A stretch of DNA of 9,876 nt from Candidatus Bathyarchaeota archaeon (lineage in GTDB: Archaea > Thermoproteota > Bathyarchaeia > TCS64), in the NCBI GenBank assembly GCA_002726865.1, contig PBSW01000015.1, positions 56,216 to 66,091 on the forward strand, given 5' to 3'. The translations under genes were made by a program, and so were the position numbers. Below are positions 1 to 5,562 of this stretch, piece after piece. The notes under the pieces were generated by a model. That model saw nothing but the letters and a program-made list of their open reading frames with translations, had not been told where the DNA came from and searched no databases. Position 1 is the first letter of the stretch. Every line of letters starts with the position of its first letter.

Positions 1-28
1 TATGATAATAATAACTTTTTTTTATTAA

Positions 29-65
29 TATTCTTATATTATGTTATTTTTATATCATAAGAATA
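29..65. promoter_or_regulatory. AT-rich inverted repeat around a TATA-like box, upstream of the membrane winged-helix gene
   Basis: A 9-bp perfect inverted repeat (TATTCTTAT at 29-37, ATAAGAATA at 57-65) flanks a TATA-like stretch at about 47-55 (TTTTTATAT). A transcript started about 26 bases downstream would begin near base 78, giving a leader of about 50 bases before the start codon at 130. The arrangement resembles an operator over a promoter. The region is so AT-rich that a 9-bp match could be chance. Confidence 0.3.
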
Positions 66-129
66 AAAACAATCATATACATCATCATCAATTTCTGTTA
101 TTGTCAACCTTATTATTTGGGAATAAAAA

Positions 130-795
130 ATGGAATTATTTTTTGCAACCTTAATGCTTTTTACAGTAACTTTTTTTGCATCTTTTATTTATTATCAAAA
201 GATCCGTCTAGCTCATGAGGAATATACTAAATCTAAATTAATAGTAAAAGGAATAACTAACGGCTACAATAAGCAGGTCTCTAGGTTAAGTAAAGCTATT
301 TCTGGTATGAAGGGCGAAGCATCAGAAACTTATGATGTAGCTCTTCAAGCCTTAAACATGAGCAGGAAGGCCATAGCGGCTTCTATATCAGGCGAAGCTG
401 AAAGAAAAATCTTAACTAATATGTTCGAAGATACGAAAAATACAATAAATGACCTTAGAAAAGAGGTTCAGGTGATTTCGAAAAGACCAGTATCTATGTT
501 GCCGGCTTCAATAGATGCGCCCATACCCCTTCAACAGAAGGATGTCCTAGATCAACTTACCCCAACGGAATTTGAAGTGCTTATTTTAATTGATGAATTG
601 GCGGAGGGGTCTGTTCCGGAGATCCGCAAAAGAATCAAAAAGACCCGAGAACATACTGCAAGAGTTTTAAAGAAATTATTTGATAAAGGTTTCATTGACA
701 GGAATAGCAATAGCATGCCCTACAGATATTACCTTAGGAAAGAAATAATGGAGCTTGTAAAAAATTATAATTCTCGAAACGAGATGAACCTTTAA
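130..795 (+). CDS. Membrane-anchored coiled-coil / winged-helix (MarR-like) protein
   Basis: A 221-residue protein in three parts. Residues 3-22 form one hydrophobic membrane segment followed by Lys/Arg, so the rest probably faces the cytoplasm. Residues 25-118 are charged, helical and coiled-coil-like. Residues 140-203 look like a winged helix-turn-helix: a helix from LTPTEFEVL, the helix pair EIRKRIKKTREHTARVLKKL, then a short wing ending YRYYL. One-segment membrane proteins with a cytoplasmic MarR-like DNA-binding domain are common in Thaumarchaeota and Bathyarchaeia; their targets are mostly unknown. A role as membrane-tethered transcription regulator is inferred. ATG start; GGGA at 119-122 is a weak possible RBS. 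The gene is AT-rich compared with its neighbours. It stands 52 bases ahead of the cupin gene, which seems to have its own promoter. Confidence 0.8.
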   Translation: MELFFATLMLFTVTFFASFIYYQKIRLAHEEYTKSKLIVKGITNGYNKQVSRLSKAISGMKGEASETYDVALQALNMSRKAIAASISGEAERKILTNMFEDTKNTINDLRKEVQVISKRPVSMLPASIDAPIPLQQKDVLDQLTPTEFEVLILIDELAEGSVPEIRKRIKKTREHTARVLKKLFDKGFIDRNSNSMPYRYYLRKEIMELVKNYNSRNEMNL

Positions 796-817
796 TCATC
801 TCCGCAATTCTTAATTG

Positions 818-825
818 CTATATTA
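818..825 (+). promoter_or_regulatory. TATA-like box for the cupin gene (leaderless promoter)
   Basis: CTATATTA is centred about 26 bases before the cupin ATG at 848, and no Shine-Dalgarno sequence lies between them. That spacing fits archaeal leaderless transcription starting at or next to the ATG. Confidence 0.45.
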
Positions 826-847
826 GTTGAAACCATCCTAATAATTC

Positions 848-1192
848 ATGAAGTCAACTCGAATAGGTGACGCACCTAAATTTAGTCCTGTGAAAGGTGC
901 TATGATGGAACTAATAGGTGATGGTGAGCGAATGACCTTTATCCGGATCACATCCCAACCAGGCGTAACCTTTCCAAATCATTCCCATCATCACGAACAG
1001 ATAGGAACCTGTATAGAAGGAAAAGGGATTCTTTCATGTGGCGAGATAGAGTTAGAAGTCAAGCCAGGGCATTCATGGGTTGTATCGCCAAACGAAATAC
1101 ACAAATTTGTAACCGGAGATGAACTAACAATCATTTACGAGTCATGGAGCCCACCACGGGAGGATTACCGCGAGCTCGCGAAAATGATTTAA
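848..1192 (+). CDS. Small single-domain cupin protein
   Basis: A 114-residue protein that is essentially one cupin beta-barrel. The first cupin motif is at residues 43-60 (PNHSHHHEQIGTCIEGKG), the second at 74-87 (GHSWVVSPNEIHKF). Likely metal ligands are H45, H47, Q51 and H85, all present, so a metal-binding barrel is expected. Small cupins of this kind include isomerases, dioxygenases and sensors, and the sequence does not identify the substrate. It ends in SPPREDYRELAKMI, where related small cupins often carry a short helix. The start is ATG with no RBS but a TATA-like box at the right distance for a leaderless message. DP1 begins 37 bases after its stop, so the two could share a transcript; no functional link is evident. 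Confidence 0.85.
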   Translation: MKSTRIGDAPKFSPVKGAMMELIGDGERMTFIRITSQPGVTFPNHSHHHEQIGTCIEGKGILSCGEIELEVKPGHSWVVSPNEIHKFVTGDELTIIYESWSPPREDYRELAKMI

Positions 1193-1216
1193 TCAGTTTT
1201 ATCTTTATCATCTTCC

Positions 1217-1220
1217 GGAG
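1217..1220 (+). promoter_or_regulatory. Shine-Dalgarno site deciding the GTG start of DP1
   Basis: GGAG lies 9 bases before the GTG at 1230. It supports that GTG as the start and translation from a transcript that begins upstream, possibly the cupin transcript. Confidence 0.55.
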
Positions 1221-1229
1221 ATTATTTTT

Positions 1230-2729
1230 GTGTCTGAAAATTTGAGGAAAGTCCTTGAAGATATCATAAAGGCTGGTTACCAGCTTACAGCAGACGGGTT
1301 TGAGTATCTCAAGACCTTAGAAGGCGAGAGCCTCGGGGAAAGTGTTCAAGGCGCACTTACCCACGCTTCTAATACTTCACCAGAAATAACGATTCTAGAC
1401 AAGGCCTTTCTTCAGGATGTCTACAAGAAAGATGAGAGGATCCCCAAAGCCTTCACATTTGCTTCCCGCACCCCCCGGACCAAACCCCTAGCTGCTGAAT
1501 ACGACGAACTGATACGTTTACCCGAGAATATTCCGGGGGAACCCGAAGGTAACATTAACGGATACTTAGAGCTTTTCCGGAATCGTTTCAGTAAGTTGGA
1601 GCGTATCCTCCGTCACCGGATTGATGTCAGAGACGCAGTCTCCATTAAAAGCGCGTTAAAAATGCCCCTCAAGTCAAAGTTGAAGGTTATCGGCATTGTA
1701 ACAACAAGGAGGTCTAGAGGTCATCGTTTATTTTTAGACATCGAGGATCGGGAGGATTCAATCACCGTGATGGCGACAGACAGCGAAGTGGTTCGAAAAG
1801 GGCTTTCTATCCTCCAGGATCAGGTTCTTTGTATAGATGCTATTAAGTACCGTCAGGACCTCCTCGTCGCTAAAGACTTTATCTGGCCGGATATTCCAAG
1901 TAAACCCCCAAACAGATCAAAAGAGCCTTTATGTGCCGCGTTTCTATCGGACATCCATATTGGTAGCATCCACTTCAATAAAGAGCTCTTTGATCGTTTC
2001 ACCCGTTGGATGAATCTCGAATTAGGTTCTCTGCAGTCCAAGAAGCTCGCAGGCCGGGTAAAATACGTAATTATCGCCGGGGACCTCGTAGATGGCATCG
2101 GGGTTTATCCAAACCAAATAAGGGAACTCGAGATCACAGATATACGGGAGCAATACAAGATCGCAGGGATGCTTCTTCAGGAACTCCCTGAATATGTTGA
2201 GATCATCATTATTCCAGGCAACCACGACGCAGTCAGGAAGAGTTTACCCCAGGATCCACTCTCCCGGGAATACGCTGAGGTCTTAGACGAGAACGCAAGG
2301 ATTCACCTCTACGGGAATCCAAGTCGTCTCCAACTTCATAACGTTGAGACGTTCATAAGTCACGGAAAGGCCCTTGACGAGATCTTGGCACATGCCCCCG
2401 GTCTCGAATTTCAAAAACCGGTAGAAGGCATGGAACTTCTCCTTCGTTGCAGACACGTAGCCCCCACCTACGGTAGTTCGACACCTATCGCCCCGGAGAG
2501 GGAGGACCGATTAGTGATATCAACTACCCCCGATATCTTCCATATGGGGCATATCCACATTTTTGGAACCAAGAAATATAAAGGATCAACCTTAATTGCC
2601 TCTGCATCTTGGCAGAATCAAACACCCTTCCAGGTACGGGTCAACCTTACACCAACGATCGGAGTCGCTCCAATTGTAGACCTCCAGACCCATAAAGTTA
2701 TACCCATTGACTTCAAGAAACTTGGGTAG
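1230..2729 (+). CDS. polB: DNA polymerase D small subunit (DP1), 3'-5' exonuclease
   Basis: A 499-residue DP1. With the large subunit DP2 (not in this window) it forms the replicative polymerase PolD; DP1 supplies Mre11-like proofreading. The N-terminal helical domain (about 1-45) is followed by a linker, an OB-fold at about 148-222 and a calcineurin-like phosphoesterase domain at about 235-480. All metal-site motifs are intact: D241 and H243 (SDIHIGS), D285 (AGDLVDG), N331 and H332 (PGNHD), H378 (SHG), H441 and H443 (GHIHIFG). The exonuclease should therefore be active. The length is at the short end for the family (Pyrococcus DP1 is about 610 residues), mostly because of a short linker. PolD occurs in most archaeal phyla but not classical Crenarchaeota. 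The GTG start is supported by GGAG nine bases upstream. The symbol polB follows the usual archaeal naming of this subunit. Confidence 0.96.
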   Translation: MSENLRKVLEDIIKAGYQLTADGFEYLKTLEGESLGESVQGALTHASNTSPEITILDKAFLQDVYKKDERIPKAFTFASRTPRTKPLAAEYDELIRLPENIPGEPEGNINGYLELFRNRFSKLERILRHRIDVRDAVSIKSALKMPLKSKLKVIGIVTTRRSRGHRLFLDIEDREDSITVMATDSEVVRKGLSILQDQVLCIDAIKYRQDLLVAKDFIWPDIPSKPPNRSKEPLCAAFLSDIHIGSIHFNKELFDRFTRWMNLELGSLQSKKLAGRVKYVIIAGDLVDGIGVYPNQIRELEITDIREQYKIAGMLLQELPEYVEIIIIPGNHDAVRKSLPQDPLSREYAEVLDENARIHLYGNPSRLQLHNVETFISHGKALDEILAHAPGLEFQKPVEGMELLLRCRHVAPTYGSSTPIAPEREDRLVISTTPDIFHMGHIHIFGTKKYKGSTLIASASWQNQTPFQVRVNLTPTIGVAPIVDLQTHKVIPIDFKKLG

Positions 2730-2760
2730 ACTCACAGGCCGCCAACTCCACTACTCTAGC

Positions 2761-2779
2761 AAGCTGATGGGGTCAGCTT
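2761..2779 (+). terminator. Hairpin shortly after DP1, possible 3' end element
   Basis: A perfect 7-bp stem, AAGCTGA (2761-2767) with TCAGCTT (2773-2779), closes a 5-base loop 31 bases after the DP1 stop. No T-run follows, and archaeal terminators usually rely on T-runs, so it may instead stabilise the 3' end. The first plus-strand T6 runs come much later, near 2970 and 3004. Confidence 0.3.
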
Positions 2780-3039
2780 ATCAACACAAAAGTCTTGAGG
2801 TCTGCCATGTAGCCTTCTGAACTGAATTTTATGACCAAAAATAGATCTCCACTTTTCCCTGAATTACTCGAGTGCTATGAATTTCATCCCACCTTTTCGA
2901 TATTACCCATCTTCACTCCCAGATAGGAAAGTGTGTCTTTATTATCGTATACCCTGCACTATGTATGGCTTTTTTGCAAAATTGATGACGATAAGGTTTC
3001 ACGTTTTTTGTGATTCATATATACAATTATGTGAAATAA

Positions 3040-3203
3040 TCGAAGGTTAATCTCCCGGGGATTAATACCAGAGGTCTCTTACTCTCTCACCATAAAGAGG
3101 GGTTTATCGGTGGTGTTAAGGACATTGACTTGGAGCTCAATGTGACTAAGTTCAAAGAACCTCCCTTAGTCTATGATGCCTTCACAGAAAAGCGCCTGGC
3201 CTA
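3040..3203 (+). pseudogene. Possible coding remnant of unknown origin
   Basis: A 54-codon open stretch runs between in-frame stops with no ATG, GTG or TTG in its first 20 codons. Its composition is protein-like (for example GFIGGVKDIDLELNVTKF, then PPLVYDAFTEKRLA before TAG). I do not recognise the family. It may be the tail of a gene that lost its front, or simply chance. Confidence 0.2.
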
Positions 3204-3226
3204 GGAGGTCTCATTTTAAGGCATCA
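3174..3226. repeat. 9-bp inverted repeat with a 35-base loop
   Basis: TGATGCCTT (3174-3182) is perfectly complementary to AAGGCATCA (3218-3226). The loop contains a smaller self-complementary piece around CCTGGCCTAGG. It could fold as an RNA hairpin or be a mobile-element relic; function unknown. Confidence 0.35.
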
Positions 3227-3264
3227 AAACATCCCCCTCGCACCTCATAAAAGACGGAGAGGGG
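3225..3264 (-). terminator. Weak hairpin plus T-run after the RHH gene
   Basis: Read on the minus strand, CCCCTC (3264-3259) can pair with GAGGGG (3239-3234), followed by TTTT at about 3230-3227. It starts about 10 bases after the RHH stop. The stem is only 6 bp with a 19-base loop, so support is modest. Confidence 0.25.
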
Positions 3265-3274
3265 TCATCTGGTG

Positions 3275-3703
3275 TTAATACTTCTCGATCTTACCGAAGA
3301 TATCGGATATAATAAGAAGTTGGGGGTAGAGGGCAGAGGGCACCTCGACGACCCCGTCGTGGACGACTATCCTCTTTATATTTTCCATAGTTTTCTTGTT
3401 AAGGTCCTTTTCGAAGGTAAGGCGTCCCGAAGTTTCTATTCTGAATGGACCCACTTCCTTCTTGAGGCCTAGTATATCCTTCTTGGAGAGAGTGATCTCC
3501 CCCTCATTTTTGAGAGTAAATGTGCCTGAGTTTTTTTCCTCGTTTAAGTTAGCCTTGCCATTCTGGTGGCCTCCCTTGAGGAAGTCCGTGAGTGCTTGGT
3601 TCATCACCTCACTGACCCGTCTGCCATCCTTTTTTGCCATAGTGAACACCTCATGGTATAGCTCTGTATCGAGCCCACGGATGGCTACAGTTTTACGAGG
3701 CAC
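3275..3703 (-). CDS. Ribbon-helix-helix DNA-binding protein with an unassigned C-terminal domain
   Basis: A 142-residue protein. Residues 1-43 are a typical RHH domain: strand KTVAIRG, helix A about 12-24, turn at GRR, helix B SEVMNQALTDFL. RHH proteins dimerise and insert the paired strand into the DNA major groove. A polar linker (44-57) leads to a C-terminal domain (58-142) with recurring short strands around GEITLS, GRLTF, GVVEVP and GKIEKY; I cannot assign it to a named family. The start is chosen as GTG at 3703, which puts the strand right at the N-terminus. A longer TTG start at 3754 would lie upstream of the transcription start predicted from the TATA box. No clear RBS precedes the GTG. 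The gene is divergent from a winged-helix gene, and its control region has tandem repeats suited to RHH binding, so self-repression is likely (inference). No toxin gene is adjacent. Confidence 0.8.
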   Translation of the reverse strand: MPRKTVAIRGLDTELYHEVFTMAKKDGRRVSEVMNQALTDFLKGGHQNGKANLNEEKNSGTFTLKNEGEITLSKKDILGLKKEVGPFRIETSGRLTFEKDLNKKTMENIKRIVVHDGVVEVPSALYPQLLIISDIFGKIEKY

Positions 3704-3730
3704 CTTAATAACACAACCAGACGCTAGAAT

Positions 3731-3762
3731 GTTTACTTGTTTACATGTTAACAAGTTATCTT
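3731..3762. promoter_or_regulatory. Operator candidate: four tandem 8-bp repeats with an embedded palindrome
   Basis: Four contiguous octamers follow the pattern GTTWWCWW: GTTTACTT (3731), GTTTACAT (3739), GTTAACAA (3747), GTTATCTT (3755). Bases 3736-3755 also form a 20-bp palindrome with 9 of 10 pairs matched. RHH repressors such as CopG and omega bind short repeats side by side on one DNA face, so this is a plausible site for the adjacent RHH protein. It overlaps the predicted transcription start of the RHH gene. Confidence 0.6.
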
Positions 3763-3767
3763 ATAAG
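3760..3767. promoter_or_regulatory. Self-complementary TATA box, possibly serving both divergent genes
   Basis: CTTATAAG is a perfect palindrome. On the plus strand it is centred 22-25 bases before the ATGs at 3785 and 3788, fitting a leaderless message. On the minus strand it predicts a start near 3737, about 34 bases before the RHH GTG. No other good TATA box lies between the two genes. Confidence 0.5.
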
Positions 3768-3784
3768 GTTGTCTAAACGGTTGT

Positions 3785-4483
3785 ATGATGAAAGACCACG
3801 GCCGATTTCTTGGTTGGGGTCTAGGCTGTAATTGTATGTTAGATCTAGACGGTACCATGAGCTTTAAAAAGCGCTCGGAAACCCATGACGGGAGAGGGCA
3901 CAACTTCGGTAGGTTTATCGCTATCTATCGCCAGCTTTTGCTTCTGAATAAGAAGAACAACCTCGCGACAACACTCAAGAACATTCAAGAACTCCTTACC
4001 TTTACCGAACAAGTGTTTTCCTCCTCAGCAGTGGCCGAGGTGTTCCTATACTTCTGTCTACATGGGGCCTCCACCGCTTGGATTCTTCAGAATGAGCTAA
4101 GCCTCCCTGAGGCCACTGCTTACAGGGCCTTGAAGAGGCTCAGGTCAATGGGCATCGTGGTCCCCGCACTCAAGGTATCCAAGGTTCCAAGTTCAAAGGG
4201 AGGTCCTCGTCCCACTGTCTGGGCGCTTGAAGGGTCATCCAATGAGGAGGTGGCCAAATCTCTTAGGCTACACTTTAAGTTACTAAGCCCAAAATTCCAA
4301 GTGGCGGAAACAGTGGCCCAGACCATCCTTGAAGAATACATCATCAAAAGGAAGGTGAACGAGATCAGTTACCAGGAGATTATGGTCCAAGTCAAGGCGC
4401 TACATATTCCCTTTAGGACCCCGGACATTGCCAACCTTGCTGCAACATATCTCAACGAGCGGGGTATTAAGGTCTGGCGTTAG
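3785..4483 (+). CDS. Winged-helix DNA-binding protein of unknown target
   Basis: A 232-residue protein. Residues about 80-149 form a winged helix: a helix from SSAVAEVFLYFCL, the turn ASTAWILQNELSL, a recognition helix at LPEATAYRALKRLRSMGIV (107-125) and a Gly/Pro-rich wing at 131-148 ending VWALEG. The C-terminal part (175-232, helices around AQTILEEYIIKRK, SYQEIMVQVKA and TPDIANLAATYLNERGI) looks like a second small helical, perhaps winged-helix, domain. The N-terminal 40 residues are poorly structured and hold a GCNC pair. The start may be ATG 3785 or 3788, both fitting the TATA box; ATG 3857 is possible but has no support. The gene is divergent from the RHH gene and probably co-regulated with it. 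Its role could be transcription control or replication of a former element; neither is shown. The stop lies 3 bases from that of the convergent MBL gene. Confidence 0.75.
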   Translation: MMKDHGRFLGWGLGCNCMLDLDGTMSFKKRSETHDGRGHNFGRFIAIYRQLLLLNKKNNLATTLKNIQELLTFTEQVFSSSAVAEVFLYFCLHGASTAWILQNELSLPEATAYRALKRLRSMGIVVPALKVSKVPSSKGGPRPTVWALEGSSNEEVAKSLRLHFKLLSPKFQVAETVAQTILEEYIIKRKVNEISYQEIMVQVKALHIPFRTPDIANLAATYLNERGIKVWR

Positions 4484-4486
4484 AGC

Positions 4487-5461
4487 TTAGCTAGCCGCGT
4501 AAACTAGAACGCCGTCCCGGATTCTTTCTTCCGCCCTCTCCTGATTCCTAAGATAGATAAGATGGGCATATGTCTCCGCAGCTGCCATCCTCTTGGTCCA
4601 GAATTGCATCTCGTTCCAGGGCCTGCTATTCCATGAGATAACAGATGATACCCCGAAGACCGTCTCAGCACCCCCCTTTAGCGCGGCAATGATATCCTCG
4701 CAACGTCCCTCATGATGAGTCATTAGGGAGGAGACCCGCCCCGCGAGATCATGGAAAATCCTCTCATGTCCCGGGAGCACCGTTTTTGTCGGAAGGTCTC
4801 TAATCTTATAGAGTGATTTTAAATAGTCTTTGAGGGGGTCTCCTTCAAATTTGATATGATGGCTTATATGAGAGGTGATGTTTGGAAGAACGTGATCCCC
4901 AGAGAAAAAGATCTCTTTCTCCGCGTCATAAAGGCATAGGTGCTCCCTGGCATGCCCTGGCGTCCAGAATGCCTGTAAATAATGGGTGTCAATATAGAAG
5001 CATTCTCTATCAGCCAGTTTCTCATCAATCTTAAGTTTCCAGCGGGGACGCCTGAAAACATGCTCGTACTTGTGGTAGTCTTCGAGGAACTTGTTGCCCC
5101 CCCATGTAGAGATCTCTATCTGGGTATCTTCAAAAGCCGTTTCTAGGGTATTCTTCCACTGGCGTAGAACATCATCCGCCTCTTTGAGAGCGACAACAGT
5201 GACAGAGGTCTTTTCCTGGATCCTGCTGATAAGGCCAACATGATCCATGTGCATATGGGTAACAAATATTTTATGAATATCCGAGATTTCAAGGGATAGG
5301 TTCGAGAGTTGTGCTACAAGGGCATCAAATGCAGCCTCATTTTGGATGCCCGTGTCAATGAGGGTTCCTGCGTCCTTGAATAGATAAGAATACGTTTTCC
5401 TCTGGGTGTTACGCCGAATTGGTATCTCTAGTTGAAAAACTCCCTCTGCTATCTCTAGCAT
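4487..5461 (-). CDS. Metallo-beta-lactamase-fold hydrolase with C-terminal winged-helix domain (LACTB2/glyoxalase II-like)
   Basis: A 324-residue protein with an MBL domain. The two-metal ligand set is complete: H69, H71, D73 and H74 (THMHMDHVG), H170 (TPGHAREH), D189 (SGDH) and H232 (LPGHE). From about residue 240 the pattern (HHEGRCEDIIAAL, then AAAETYAHLIYLR, ending DGVLVYAAS) matches the C-terminal helical/winged-helix domain of LACTB2-like and related glyoxalase-type hydrolases. The substrate is unknown: thioesters, lactones, phosphoesters and RNA are all cut by relatives. The start is set at ATG 5461, where the MBL fold begins (LEIAEGVFQLEIP). A TTG at 5566 overlapping the cysS stop would add 35 residues that do not look like part of the fold. 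The gene follows cysS by 101 bases, possibly with its own weak promoter. Confidence 0.88.
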   Translation of the reverse strand: MLEIAEGVFQLEIPIRRNTQRKTYSYLFKDAGTLIDTGIQNEAAFDALVAQLSNLSLEISDIHKIFVTHMHMDHVGLISRIQEKTSVTVVALKEADDVLRQWKNTLETAFEDTQIEISTWGGNKFLEDYHKYEHVFRRPRWKLKIDEKLADRECFYIDTHYLQAFWTPGHAREHLCLYDAEKEIFFSGDHVLPNITSHISHHIKFEGDPLKDYLKSLYKIRDLPTKTVLPGHERIFHDLAGRVSSLMTHHEGRCEDIIAALKGGAETVFGVSSVISWNSRPWNEMQFWTKRMAAAETYAHLIYLRNQERAEERIRDGVLVYAAS

Positions 5462-5483
5462 TGCCTTGGTTATGGAGATACCA

Positions 5484-5492
5484 TTTGTATTA
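5484..5492 (-). promoter_or_regulatory. Weak TATA-like box for the MBL gene
   Basis: On the minus strand TAATACAAA is centred 27 bases before the ATG at 5461, and no RBS precedes that ATG. This supports a leaderless start there, but the box is a poor match and transcription may also read through from cysS. Confidence 0.3.
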
Positions 5493-5562
5493 GGTGTTCT
5501 GGTAGGGGAGCTATCCTCGTACTTTAGGGGATAAACTGATATAGTGAATAAATAACTGAAAA

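Larger units (their letters stand above)
2730..3274. other. 545-base stretch with no complete gene
   Basis: This stretch separates DP1 from the 3' end of the RHH gene. No tRNA, known RNA family or full reading frame is seen. It holds a hairpin after DP1, two T6 runs (near 2970 and 3004), a possible coding remnant at 3040-3203, a 9-bp inverted repeat at 3174-3226 and half of an imperfect direct repeat. On the minus strand a 30-codon open stretch ending at 2781 (containing LVIKFSSEGYMADLKTF) has no start codon at its head and may be a decayed fragment. The stretch reads like degraded sequence, possibly the edge of an insertion. Confidence 0.5.
3096..3278. repeat. Imperfect direct repeat pair
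   Basis: AGAGGGGT then TGGTGTTAA occurs at 3096-3119 and again, with a shorter gap between the two blocks, at 3258-3278. The second copy covers the stop codon of the RHH gene, so the first could be a partial duplication of that gene end. Only 17 bases are exactly shared, so chance is not excluded. Confidence 0.3.

Noticed and set aside
1853..2225. Overlapping open frames on both strands inside DP1
   Set aside because: They lie wholly within a strongly supported DP1 coding frame and have no domain or RBS of their own.
2730..3274. tRNA, CRISPR array or insertion sequence in the gene-poor stretch
   Set aside because: No cloverleaf, TTCRANY arm, regularly spaced repeats or transposase motif was found on either strand.
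3704..3754. Longer N-terminus of the RHH protein from TTG 3754
   Set aside because: It would begin upstream of the transcription start predicted from CTTATAAG, would be encoded by the operator repeats, and adds 17 residues not typical before an RHH strand.
3275..4483. Toxin-antitoxin module made of the RHH protein and its neighbour
   Set aside because: The partner is divergent rather than co-directional, is a winged-helix protein, and has no toxin-like motif.
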